Source: Agapanthus africanus
Taxonomy: Eukaryota > Streptophyta > Magnoliopsida > Asparagales > Amaryllidaceae
Direction of reading: 5' to 3'
Length of the DNA: 64,000 nucleotides
Assembly: GCA_030015575.1 (NCBI GenBank)
Contig: JASDDO010000026.1
Span: forward strand, 192,411,739-192,475,738
Position numbers and translations under genes: made by a program. Below the pieces are notes generated by a model, which did no database searches, was not told where the DNA came from, and saw only the letters and a program-made list of their open reading frames with translations. This document shows, one piece after another, positions 22,050 through 32,281 of the stretch (position 1 is the stretch's first letter; each line of letters starts with the position of its first letter).

Positions 22050-22215
22050 CCATAGCAGCGCCTCACGTGAATGAAACGTGAGCGCCGGCACAAGTTTTTT
22101 TAGGGTTAAGTCCTAGAGCAGTGCCTCACGTGCATGACACGTGAGCGCCGACGCTATTTTTTTAGGGTTAAGTCCTATAGCAGCGCCTCACGTGCATGAC
22201 ACGTGAGCGTCGGTG
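22050..22215. repeat. Three tandem 65-70 bp units, each with a CACGTG hairpin
   Basis: Each unit has GCGCCTCACGTG, a 5-6 nt spacer, then ACGTGAGCGYC, followed by tttttttagggttaagtcct. The arms pair almost perfectly. Related, more diverged copies are scattered to about 25580. Confidence 0.85.
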
Positions 22216-22219
22216 CTAG

Positions 22220-22490
22220 TTTTTATATATCTATATATATATACATATATATATGTATACATATATATACATATACATATATATACATACATATGTATAC
22301 ATATAGATACATACATATGTATACATATAGATATATATCTATATATATAGATATATATATACATACATATATATATATAGATCTAGTTATATATAGATAT
22401 ACATACATATATATATATAGATCTAGTTATATATACATATACATACATACATATATATATACATATACATACATATATATAACACCACCC
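22220..22490. repeat. AT/ATAC microsatellite
   Basis: About 270 bp of tatatatac and acatacatat repeats with short tagatctag interruptions. The long Tyr/Ile/His-rich frames on both strands are translations of the repeat. Confidence 0.95.
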
Positions 22491-22627
22491 CCACATGAAG
22501 CACATGTGAGCGTTGGCTTAAAAAAGGGAGGCTTTGTCATTCATACTTCAAAAAAAATTTATACATCAGCAATGAGGATGATAACAAAAAAAAAGAAGAG
22601 AGTAAGAAACAAACATCATCAAAATGT

Positions 22628-23134
22628 CTACAATAGCAAGACACTGAACTCTGAACATGGATTTTCAAACTCAAAAGCAAGTTTGAGTAATGTACATTCA
22701 GTCTCATCAACCATCTTTTTGTGCATCTCCTCTCGGATGCAAGCGTCAGGATCACCACTGATGTCATCCACCCTCTGATATGCTGATACTATTGCTTTCT
22801 ATTGAAAGACGCGGTGCAAGATGGCGACGAGATTATCTATCCATTTCTTTGAGATCAACCCCATTAAGTACACTGAATGTACCTTATCCTCATAATCATC
22901 GAGCGCTTGAATTGGCATGACTTCAAGACGCCCGGGAATAGCTTCCCAGATCGACCCAACGACGATCTTCAAAAGGTTAGAATGACGGGGAAGCAATTGA
23001 CCGTTATAATCATCGAAGCGACGTATCACCGCGTCGCATTGGGCATCGGTAAACTCCTGGCCTTGACAGCGGTCTTGGATGCGAATCTTCTCATAAGAGA
23101 TAATCTATTCAAGATCATACAGATCAACAGCCAT
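22628..23134 (-). CDS. Antisense ORF 2 of the Tat-like element, paralogue of antisense ORF 1
   Basis: ATG at 23134-23132 opens a frame ending at 22628 (168 codons). It is interrupted by TAG at codon 10 (23107-23105) and by a second TAG at 22801-22799. It aligns with antisense ORF 1: [18 protein letters not shown], then [20 protein letters not shown] and, past the second stop, [13 protein letters not shown]. Spacing of DxQCDxV, AxDxxEDK and AIxSA is conserved, at roughly a quarter to a third identity. No domain was recognised. The shared exon start and shared TAG position suggest a common gene structure. The second TAG may be decay. Confidence 0.5.
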
Positions 23135-23234
23135 GGAACCTGGAAAGAAAACCAGCGGTAGGTTAGCGATTAAAATACTAAAATCACTACAGTCTAAAGA
23201 AAAACAGCAGTCCCCACAAAATCAAGGTGATGGA

Positions 23235-25340
23235 TCATCAATCCAAAAGGATTCTCATTAAATGAATAGTGCCCATGAAACGGTGGAGTTAAAAACTCCC
23301 AATATTCCCCAAAAGGCGAGCTCTTTAAAACTAGCAACAGATTCAAATCTATAAAAAAGGGATTAAAACCCCAAAAATTAAAAAAAAACATACAAGAACA
23401 GCAAAGGGAATAAAATTCCCAAAGTTCTTAAGATCCAAATCAGAGCCAAGCTCTGCAAAAAAAAATGGAATTAAATTCCCCTGAACAGTGGGATCAAATC
23501 TTAGAACAATCCCCATACTAAAAAAATTCATGGGTTAATTGATGGAATTAAATTCCAGAACTAGTGTCAAGAATGACAGTAGGGTAAAATCCTAAATATG
23601 AGAATTAAATATTCTCAAGTCTTGGATGAGGATATTAAAATCCATGATCTGTAAAAAGAAAGTTTTTTTTAGATCTCTAAGAGATCGATTAAACAAAAAA
23701 GAGCTAAGCTCTGTTCATAGTTCTTACCAAGAAATATGGCAGAGTATACTATGTTCAAAAGAATTCTGGGAGACAAAGATCTAAGCTCCGGGAAACGAGA
23801 ATTGAATTCTCAAAAGAAAGGAAGGTTCAAGAAAGAAGATGAAGAGATGTCAGTCATCTCAAGGGCCAAAAACCCTATTTATAAGACGTGGGGAGGACTG
23901 TTTAACTTTCTAGAAGATCCAATGGTGGTGAAAGTGACACTGTTGCACTCACATGTAAGCCACGTGAGAACAATGGTGGGGGGCATTTGTTCCCCTAATA
24001 TTAAAACATAATAAAAAGAGCTAAGCTCTGTTAAATTTTAATGTGGCAGCGCCTCATGTGCTCTCCACGAGGGCGCCAGCGTTAACCCCTTAGGATTAAA
24101 TCCTATGGTGGCACTGCACGTGAAGCTCACGTCGGCGCCAATGTGTAAAGCACAGGAGAGCCTATCCTATATAAGAATTAAATTCTTAAGCAGCGCCCAC
24201 GTGCACAACACGTGAGCGCCGACGTCCAAATTAAAAGCAGATAGAATTAAATCCTACATGGGGATATTTCCCTAAAATCTGGGATACTCTCTGTTAAACA
24301 GAGCCGTTGGATCAAAAATCCAATGGTGATGATAAATCATCAAATAAAATAATTAAATTCTATTAGGAGAAAATATCTCCCAAATCTTTCTAAGTGAAAA
24401 AAATACTCTCAGTTGTATCAAACATCCAATGATAAAATTAAATTCTATTTTGGGAATATATTTTCTCAATCTTTCTAAACAAAGAAGGATTGCTCTCCGT
24501 AAAATAGAGAGCTCTTGGATTAAAAATCCAATGGCAATTAAAAATCACCGTTTGACAGAATAAAATTCTGTATATGGGAAAATATTTCCCCAATCTTGTT
24601 AAAAACAAGAAGACATAGTCTGTGAAATAAAAATCACTGGATTAAAAATCCAACGGTGGATAAAATCCCACTGAGAAAATTTTGAGGCTAATTAAATCAA
24701 TTGATATCTCTCAAATGAGAGATTTTCTCAAATTAATTAACAAATTTGCCTTGACTATATAAAGGACCCGAGATTTCAATTCTCAGATGACACGACAGAC
24801 ACAGAGAAAAGAGAGAGAATCCCCCCACAAGCTTCTGTAAAAATACAGAAAGCTTTCAAAACAATAGAGAATTTAATTCTCAATAAAGAAGAAGATCTTC
24901 CTCCTCTCAAACCATAGGTAAAGAAACCACAGAGATAAAAATATCTCTTTTACCTATCATAGTATATCTAAGGGTTTAACTCTTCTCAAGAACTTAGTTT
25001 TTTCTCTGAAACTGAGATCCACAAGACAAGTCTCTCACAAATTGAGAATTTAATTCTCATCGAGAAGATCTTGTTCTTGAGAATCAAAGATTCAGAAAAG
25101 AACTAGGTTAAAAAGAAAGAAACAGAAAAAGAATCTATCATATGGGAATTTAATTCCTCTGAAAATAGGGTTTAACCCTAAAAGAAACTTTTAGTTCTTA
25201 TAAAAGAAAAAACATATGAACTTATTTCTTAAAGAAAACCTGATCCCAGATCTTCAAAATAAAGATCTTGGTGATCATTAATGGTTAAAATGCCATTAAC
25301 AGAGATTCAATCTCTAAAAAAGAAAATGAATTAGCGCCTC
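23235..25340. repeat. Field of short palindromes with A-rich centres
   Basis: More than twenty short inverted repeats occur in about 2 kb, each with its own stem but a TAAA-type centre. Examples: GGAGTTAAAAACTCC (23285-23299), GGGAATAAAATTCCC (23406-23420), TGGAATTAAATTCCA (23543-23557), GAGAATTAAATATTCTC (23600-23616) and AAGAATTAAATTCTT (24173-24187). The TATA box of the presumed LTR lies within this field. No protein-coding signal was seen. Confidence 0.75.
24756..24763 (+). promoter_or_regulatory. Probable TATA box of the Tat-like element's LTR
   Basis: TATATAAA sits in a ccttgac...ggacccgag context typical of plant promoters. A polyadenylation-like AATAAAG lies about 120 bp downstream (near 24882). 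This suggests that 24756 lies within the LTR, but the LTR borders could not be fixed because only one copy is in the window. Confidence 0.6.
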
Positions 25341-25720
25341 ACGTGCTTCCCATGTGGGCGCTCCCAATAGTGCCGAGCGCCTCATGTGAACAACATGCGG
25401 GCGTCCAAAACAGAAGGCTAGCGCCTCACGTGAAATACACGTGAGCATTGAGTAAAGTGCTTAGCATTTCATATGCAGCCAAAACAGCTGAGTGCTTAGC
25501 ACTGATTGGACAGTGTCTACATGTGTGCGCTCAACAAAATAAATGAGATAGCACCGCATGTGTTTCTCACGTGGACACCATAAAAAGTGCTTAACATATT
25601 CAGTCAAAATAACTGAAATGCTCAGCACTCCTGCACAAAAGAAAAAGGGATGAGCAAACAAAACCCAAATAAGTGCTTAGCACTTTTAAATAAAAAAGGT
25701 AAAAGACTGAGCAGACCAAG
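25341..25720. repeat. CACGTG-type and AGTGCTTAGCACT-type palindromes
   Basis: Diverged copies of the GCGCCTCACGTG hairpin lie near 25333, 25378, 25420 and 25553. They are interleaved with several copies of AGTGCTTAGCACT or close variants (25460-25690), a near-perfect 13-bp palindrome. Confidence 0.7.
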
Positions 25721-26275
25721 CCCAAATTGGCTAAGTCTCTGAAGTTTTCTTGCAACTGAGCCAAAATGCCCTGTTGTTGGATCTAAATAAAATTTAATGA
25801 TCCTGAAAATATTACTAAGTTGATCTTAGTCTCAAATAGGACTAACGTATCCTTAGTTCAAAATAAATTGAGCCTAAATGCTTATATATTTAAGTTGATC
25901 TTAATGTCAAACTAGATTAACGGTCCTTAAATAAAATAAAACTTTTTTGAACTAAGGGAACATACAACTTAAGTTCAAAACCCAAATCTAAAATTTACGG
26001 ATTTGGACTAATACGCGACCTACGGGCGACGACGAAAACTAGTCTCCGTATACAATCCACGGGCAATCAAAACAAACAAAACAACACACGACACGAAGTG
26101 AACTTCCAGAGCAGGAGAAAGTGGTTATCGCAATGCGGTAACGTAATTAATTGCAAGGTCTTGCGCCTGTAGGGAAGAGCGTCCCCACAATAAAAAAAAC
26201 CCTCATAAATGAGGGGGAATCTGATAAAGTCTGCTACAATGGTCGCATCTATCCAAACCTCCGATACGCGGTGCT
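25721..26275. other. AT-rich end of the Tat-like element or its flank
   Basis: No gene seen. Contains a further copy of the recurrent phrase tacaatccacgggca (about 26051) and a ccctcataaatgaggg palindrome (about 26202-26217). The LTR end is probably in this stretch but cannot be placed. Confidence 0.4.
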
Positions 26276-26280
26276 ATAAA
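26276..26280. repeat. copia-2 target-site duplication, left copy (ATAAA)
   Basis: ATAAA precedes the LTR terminus TGATG at 26281 and is repeated exactly at 36748-36752, directly after the other LTR. Five-base duplications are typical of LTR retrotransposons. Confidence 0.95.
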
Positions 26281-28342
26281 TGATGTAGTTTCTACAGCAT
26301 CACTACTAGAGTTTGGTAGCATCATACATACCATATTAAAAAATTATAGGTGCTAGAGAAACTAACCTAAGGATCATACTAGAAAAGCTAGGGTAACAAT
26401 ACTTTTTACACCATCACAAGTAATAAAAGGCTAGGGTTTGAGAATACAACCTTTGTAGCTCCCTACGCTAAACTCTTTGGCCACTTGAGAGTTGGAAGAA
26501 GCTCGCTTGAGATCCTCTAGGTCCACGACGATCCACCCGTAGTCCTCTTTATCCAAGCTTGAAGCTCCACTAGATCAAGAGAAGAAGTAGAAGGTAACAC
26601 TCTAAACCAATGGGCAAGACTAGTGTAGAATGGTGATGTGGTTTGTTTTCTCACTTCAAAACCCTTACTTGATCACTCTTTTGCTCACAAATGAAAGCTA
26701 GAGAGCAAGAGAGAGGAGGAAGAAGATGATGGCTAATGAGAGCTCAAGAGATAATGATGAAAAATAAGATATGAATGAGAAAAGAAAATATATATATTTT
26801 CTTCTTCTCACTCTTAACTCAAGTTAATAAATATCTAGATATTTTCTTTTGGATGCAAAATGGCCATGGAAATTAACTCAAGGTTAATGCAATGGTTAGC
26901 GGGTGAATAAAATAATCAAGCATGATAATAATTTCCATTTCCATTTTCTTTTCCAAAAAGAAATATCAACATATTTATAGAAGGTGTGAGTCTTATATCG
27001 CCACCATCTATTGTATCAACAACCATGATACAAGAGTGTATGCATGTATGTGTGCATACACATCCATATGTGCATCAATGAGAATAAGTGCATACATGCA
27101 TGCATACAACAAAAGACAAGAAGGGTTTAAAGTGAAAAAGCTAATGGTCAATGATAAATCAACACTTGATTTAGAAAACCGGTCATATCACATACGACCC
27201 GACCAATAGCATACCGCCCGATTAATATACGGTATCACATACGCGCATTTAATCGGGTCCCCGCGCATATCTCATATGCGCACCACATCGTTTCGCAAGG
27301 ACTAGGTAACTCCATTGTGGGACTCTAAGACTCGTCAATACGCCGGCAGTGGGTGATGATCATATCAAGCATCCCAAGCCGCAAGAGGTCAGCTAAACGT
27401 AACGGCCACCCGGGTATTGAGCGATCAGAAGAAAACAAGCGAACCTGTCACAACTCCGTCGAGCCAACCGGCAACACTACCGTACAGTCCGGTCTCTTCG
27501 TCAGATACGCTGCATATCGAGTCTAGGGATGGCAACGTCGACCCCAATAACTCAATAAGTCATGCCGATGAATGGTCTATAACAGATCAAGAAACTACTG
27601 ATAACACTTATCAGTAAATCTCAACAGCCTTGGCCAGGGACTTACTGATATAGCCAATCGAGCACAGCACAGCATCGACTTCCAATACCGGGAGAGACGA
27701 AACCCCTCCTATCGCTCATCGCCTTCGTGTGTCTCGGGACTATACCCCAAAGCCACCTGTTTGCACGACTCAGTAGAGCCGTTGTAGGGTGGTAATCAAA
27801 ATACAGTAGGAGAACACACAAGACTCCATGATGATCTCGGGTCTACAGACTAACCTGTACCAGTGTCACCTGAGAACTGCTATCCGACGATAGATATAAT
27901 ACCATATAAGAGTTCTCGGCGAGTCCGTCCGGTGTACCCAGTCTGCACTGAGCACCCGTATACGATCTCGATGTCAAACATCAATGGATGTGGGATCATC
28001 CATCGCCCATCATATGGGTCTAGTATCATATACGCTAGTCTACTCTGGTATATCGATGCCCCATCTCGATATACCTACGACTAGGGACATTTCAGGATAT
28101 GCTTATAAACTACAGGCGTCCAACTAGTATGATCTCCATCATAATCACAGTAGTCAAGAAAATATCCTCAGGGTTTTATCATATGTGTGAATGAAAAAAA
28201 GCATGATCAAGTCAACATGTCAGACAAAGAAGAACCAGATAGCATACTATCATGTCGAGCAAGAATGTACACTGAATATATATACATGTATAAATACATC
28301 GACTATCATATAATGGCCTCTAGGGCATACATATATCCAACA
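26281..28342 (-). repeat. copia-2 3' LTR
   Basis: 2062 bp. On the minus strand it starts TGTTGGATAT at 28342 and ends at 26281 in CA. It pairs with 34684-36747 with about 95% identity by eye. A minus-strand TATA-like stretch lies about 50-65 bp inside the 28342 end (28275-28290). The ORFs at 26922-27209 and 27863-28084 are LTR sequence. Confidence 0.95.
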
Positions 28343-28356
28343 ATCTCCCACTTGCA
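28343..28356 (-). other. copia-2 polypurine tract
   Basis: On the minus strand, AAGTGGGAGAT lies directly before the 3' LTR. It is the usual position and composition for the plus-strand primer. Confidence 0.85.
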
Positions 28357-29784
28357 CTAGGGCCAGTTATTGGCGTATCTCATACCCAACATCTCAAAAA
28401 GTCGCTCATGCTGCGGCTGAGGGAGGGCCTTGGTGAGTGCATCCGCGGTGTTATTCTTTGTGTCTACTCTCCTAATCTCGATCTCGCGGCGATCTACAAT
28501 CTCCCGTATCAAATGAAATCGCCTCAGGATGTGTCTGGACCGCTGATGGGACCTGAGCTCCTTGGCTAATGCCATAGCCCCATTACTATCACAATACAAT
28601 GGTATTGGATCAATAATTGTTGGAACTACTCCTAGCTCCGAGACGAACTTCCTCATCCAGATGACTTCCTTGGCGGTATCATTCACAGCAATGTACTCAA
28701 CCTCCATTGTAGAGTCTGCAACGGTATCCTGTTTGGAACTCTTCCATCTTACCGCCCCTCCATTGAGGGTAAATACAAACCCAGAGATAGACTTGCTGTC
28801 GTCCTTATCTCTCTGGAAGCTCGAATCGGTAAAGGCCTCCATTTGGAGATCTCCATTACCATACACCAAAAACAATTCTTTAGTCCTTCGCAAGTACTTA
28901 AGAATGTTCTTCACAGCTATCCAGTGATTTTCCCCTGAGTTGGATTGATACCTGCTTACTACACTAAGTGCATAAGCTACATCAGGGCATGTACATAACA
29001 TCGCATACATTATAGATCCTACTGCCGAAGCATAGCGTATAATGCTCATGCGAGCTCTCTCTTCATCGGTCTTTGGGCAAGAGTCCTTAGAGAGAGTGAC
29101 CCCATGGCAAGCGGGTAAGGAACCTCGCTTGGAGTCTTCCATACTAAACCTTTTTAGGATGGTGTTAATGTACCTGGTTTGGGACAATCCCAATAACCTC
29201 TTGGATCTATCCCTGTAGATCCGAATGCCCAGAATGTATATGGCATCACCCAGGTCCTTCATGGAGAACCTTAGTGATAAGAAAGATTTGACCGACTGTA
29301 GCATAGGAATATCATTTCCTATCAGAAGAATGTCATCCACGTACAACACGAGGAAAGTGACAGCTCTCCCTACAACCTTCTTATAAACACAAGGTTCATC
29401 TGGATTTTTGATGAAATCAAACTCTTTGATAACATCATCGAAATAGATGTTCCAACTACGTGATGCCTGCTTTAATCCATAAATGGATTTAAGCAATCTA
29501 CATGCTTTCCCGCTGCTCCCACTGTCAATGAAGCCCTCTGGCTGATCCATATAAACACATTCTTCTAAATCTCCATTTAGAAATGCATTTTTAACGTCCA
29601 TCTGCCAGATTTCATAGTCGTAGTTAGCAGCGATAGCAAGTAGGATCCGAATGGATTTAAGCATGGTTACGGGAGAAAAAGTTTCTTCATAGTCCAGACC
29701 TGGTCTTTGATGAAAACCCTTCGCCATAAGTCTTGCCTTATAGGTCTCTACCTGCCCATCTACACAAATCTTTCTTTTAAAGAT
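28357..29784 (-). pseudogene. copia-2 reverse transcriptase and RNase H
   Basis: The open frame runs from just after a TAG (29787-29785) to the stop at 28357. It starts IFKRKICVDGQVETYKARLM and continues through GFHQRPGLDYEETFSP, QMDVKNAFLNGDLEECVYM and the catalytic FLVLYVDDILLIGND. RNase H follows (EAFTDSSFQRDKDDSK, TVADSTMEVEYIA, LYCDSNGAMALAKE), with the family C-terminus MLGMRYANNWP. The upstream TAG replaces the Trp expected in the KWIFKR-type motif, which cuts it from the integrase. Otherwise the frame is intact over about 475 codons. Confidence 0.94.
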
Positions 29785-30841
29785 CTATTTGCGCCCCACA
29801 GGTTCTACCCCAGGGGGTACAATGTCCAAAGTCCATACTTTGTTGGTGTACATAGACTCCATTTCGGATCTCATGGCATCCGGCCACTTCACAGAGTCTC
29901 CACTCATGATAGCTTGCCGAAAGCTGGTAGGATCATCATCCTCCATGATGCAGTCTTCTCTGTCACCATCAATGAGGAAACCGTAGTACCTCTCCGGTGG
30001 ACGAGAAGTCCTACCAGACCTACGGAGTGGCCGAGGTTCATCAGTTTCTGTTGCAACAGCTGGTTCAACCAAGTCGTCATTTGTAGTTTGTGTCTCTAGA
30101 ACCTCTTCTAGATCTACCACATTGCCATCAGCATCATTTGTGAAAAACTCTTTTTCCAAGAATATGGCATACTGAGAAACAAACACTTTTTGTTCCTCCT
30201 TGCGACTTAAAAGATATCCATAAGAATTCTTTGGATATCCCACAAAATTACACATGACTGACCGTCTCGAGTTTTTCCGGATTCTACTTTTTAACATAGG
30301 CCGGACAACCCCAAATCTTAATTCGTTTAAGAGATGGTCTCTTCCGATACCATATCTCATATGGCGTGGTAGACACAGTTTTGGTTGGGACCCTGTTCAG
30401 CAGAAACACTGCAGTCTCCAATGCATGCCCCCAAAATGAGACGGGTAACTCAGCATCACTCATCATGGAACGTACCATATTTAATAGGGTCCGATTCCGT
30501 CGTTCTGACACACCGTTGTGCTGTGGTGTGTAAGGAGGAGTGAGCTGAGAGACAATCCCATTCTCTTTTAGGAAGTCTGCAAACTCTGTGCTGAGGTACT
30601 CTCCACCTCGATCTGATCGAAGCATTTTGATGCTCAAGCCGGTTTTTTTTTCTACTTCGAGTTTATATTCAATGAATTTCTCGAAAGTTTCGGACTTGTG
30701 GTTTAATAAAAATACATGACCGAACCTTGAGAAATCATCAGTGAAAGTAATGAAGTAAGAAAAACCGCCTCTAGCCTGTGTAGACATTGGCCCGCATACA
30801 TCACTATGTATGAGGCCTAAGAGCTCAGTAGCTTTTTCTCA
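29785..30841 (-). pseudogene. copia-2 integrase and linker, frameshifted
   Basis: The frame 30284-30838 carries the integrase core: FITFTDDFSRFGHVFLLNHK, LRSDRGGEYLSTEF, PPYTPQHNGVSERRNRT and FWGHALETAVFLLNRVPTK, ending WGCPAYVKK at a stop. The C-terminal part continues in another frame (29785-30360) with VGYPKNSYGYLLSRKEEQKV, ERYYGFLIDG and WPDAMRSEMESMYTNKVWTL. A stop plus a one-base shift near 30255-30284 separates the two. The TGA at 30841-30839 separates it from gag/protease; copia-1 has Gly there. Confidence 0.93.
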
Positions 30842-32281
30842 GTGTCCGGTAAACGGAGTTTTGGTCATTTTACCCTTGATACAAGACTGGCAAGTCGCAT
30901 AAGATTTATATTCAAAAGAGTTTAAATATCCATCTTTGTGTAACTTGTTTAGTCTTGTTTCGTTAATATGACCAAGTCTACAGTGCCAAAGAAAAGCTTC
31001 ATTTATTTCTGAAAATTTTCTTTTACTAGTGTGTTGTATGCGGAAAACTGTGTGTTGATTTAGAACGTATATCCCGTTATTAAGCGTACCATACCCAACC
31101 AACATTTGATTCTGGTGAATATTCATAACATTGTTCTGCAATACAAAATTATATCCTTCATTGTCTAACAAAGAAACGGATATTATATTACAAAGCATAC
31201 TAGGTACATAATAACATGGGTTCAAAACCAATATACACCCAGACAGCAACCCCAAGTGATACTCTCCCATTGCAACTGTATGTACATTGGAACCATTTCC
31301 AACGCGGAGAGTATGGTCACCTGTCTTCAAAACCTTGCTATTTCTCAGTCCCTGCATAGAATTGAAAATGTGAGAACCTGAACCGGTATCTAACACCCAG
31401 GAAGCAGAGTTTATTGAAAAACAGTTTTCTGTCACAAACACACCTGAAGCGGAAGCATCCCCATGTTTCTTCTTGAGATCCAAGTACTCGGTGCAGTTTC
31501 CCTTCCAGTGTCCTGTTTTGTGGCAGTGATAACATTCCCCTTTCCCCGATTTCCCAGCTTTGGACTTGTCTTTCCCCTTAACCTTTTTGACTCCACCCTT
31601 AGGTTTGGTTGGTTTCTTCTTCATCTTTCCCTTGGCCTTGGTCTTTGGGCGAGAACAGGAAGATTGTCCAACACTCAAAACAGGAGTTTTCACTGATTTC
31701 AGCGTGCTCTCTGCACTCCTTAACATATTAAGGAGTTCAGGTAGTTCCTTCTCCATGTTGTGCATGTTGAAGTTAACTATAAATTGAGCAAAGGTGGAGG
31801 GAAGAGGCTGCAGAATAATATCCGTATATTGCTCATTGTCCATTGTCCACCCAAGGTCCTCAATCTCTTCTATGAGAGCTATCATCTTCAGAACATGGTC
31901 TCCTACTGGTGTGCCAGGGGCCATTCGCATCTGAAACAGCTTTATGGATGCTTCGTATCGTAAGACACGAGATTGCTCTCCATACAACTCCTTTGTATGG
32001 AGGAATATGGCGTGGACGTCCATATTCTTGTGCTGCTTTTGATGTGTGTTATCCATCGATGCAAGCACGAGGCATTTGGCCGTGGTACAGTCAGCGTCCC
32101 ATGTCTTGCGGACTTCAATATCCGTAACTGAGGATTTAGGGCCTGGGACGGGCGGGGTTGGAGCCGTGGGGACATATGATACCTTATCATAAGTCAAGGC
32201 AAATTTAAGATTCCTCAGCCAGTCTTTATAATTGGTCCCATTCAGTTTATTTTTATCTAGTAGAAGCTTGAGTCCTGTCAT
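30839..32281 (-). CDS. copia-2 Gag, protease and GAG-pre-integrase
   Basis: 480 codons from ATG (32281) to TGA (30839). The N-terminal gag reads LNGTNYKDWLRNLKFALTYD and LFQMRMAPGTPVGDHVLKMI, as in copia gag proteins. It is followed by a Lys-rich stretch and a CCHC zinc knuckle, CYHCHKTGHWKGNC (CX2CX4HX4C). The aspartic protease motif is SWVLDTGSGSHIF. The GAG-pre-integrase segment has LWHCRLGHINETRL and CQSCIKGKMTKTPFTGH. Gag packages element RNA; protease would process the polyprotein. The TGA right after FTGH stands where a Gly codon is expected, so pol would be cut off. No other break was seen. Confidence 0.92.
   Translation of the reverse strand: MTGLKLLLDKNKLNGTNYKDWLRNLKFALTYDKVSYVPTAPTPPVPGPKSSVTDIEVRKTWDADCTTAKCLVLASMDNTHQKQHKNMDVHAIFLHTKELYGEQSRVLRYEASIKLFQMRMAPGTPVGDHVLKMIALIEEIEDLGWTMDNEQYTDIILQPLPSTFAQFIVNFNMHNMEKELPELLNMLRSAESTLKSVKTPVLSVGQSSCSRPKTKAKGKMKKKPTKPKGGVKKVKGKDKSKAGKSGKGECYHCHKTGHWKGNCTEYLDLKKKHGDASASGVFVTENCFSINSASWVLDTGSGSHIFNSMQGLRNSKVLKTGDHTLRVGNGSNVHTVAMGEYHLGLLSGCILVLNPCYYVPSMLCNIISVSLLDNEGYNFVLQNNVMNIHQNQMLVGYGTLNNGIYVLNQHTVFRIQHTSKRKFSEINEAFLWHCRLGHINETRLNKLHKDGYLNSFEYKSYATCQSCIKGKMTKTPFTGH

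Noticed and set aside
22203-22778. 191-codon plus-strand ORF
   Set aside because: Most of it translates the AT/ATAC microsatellite; no domain.
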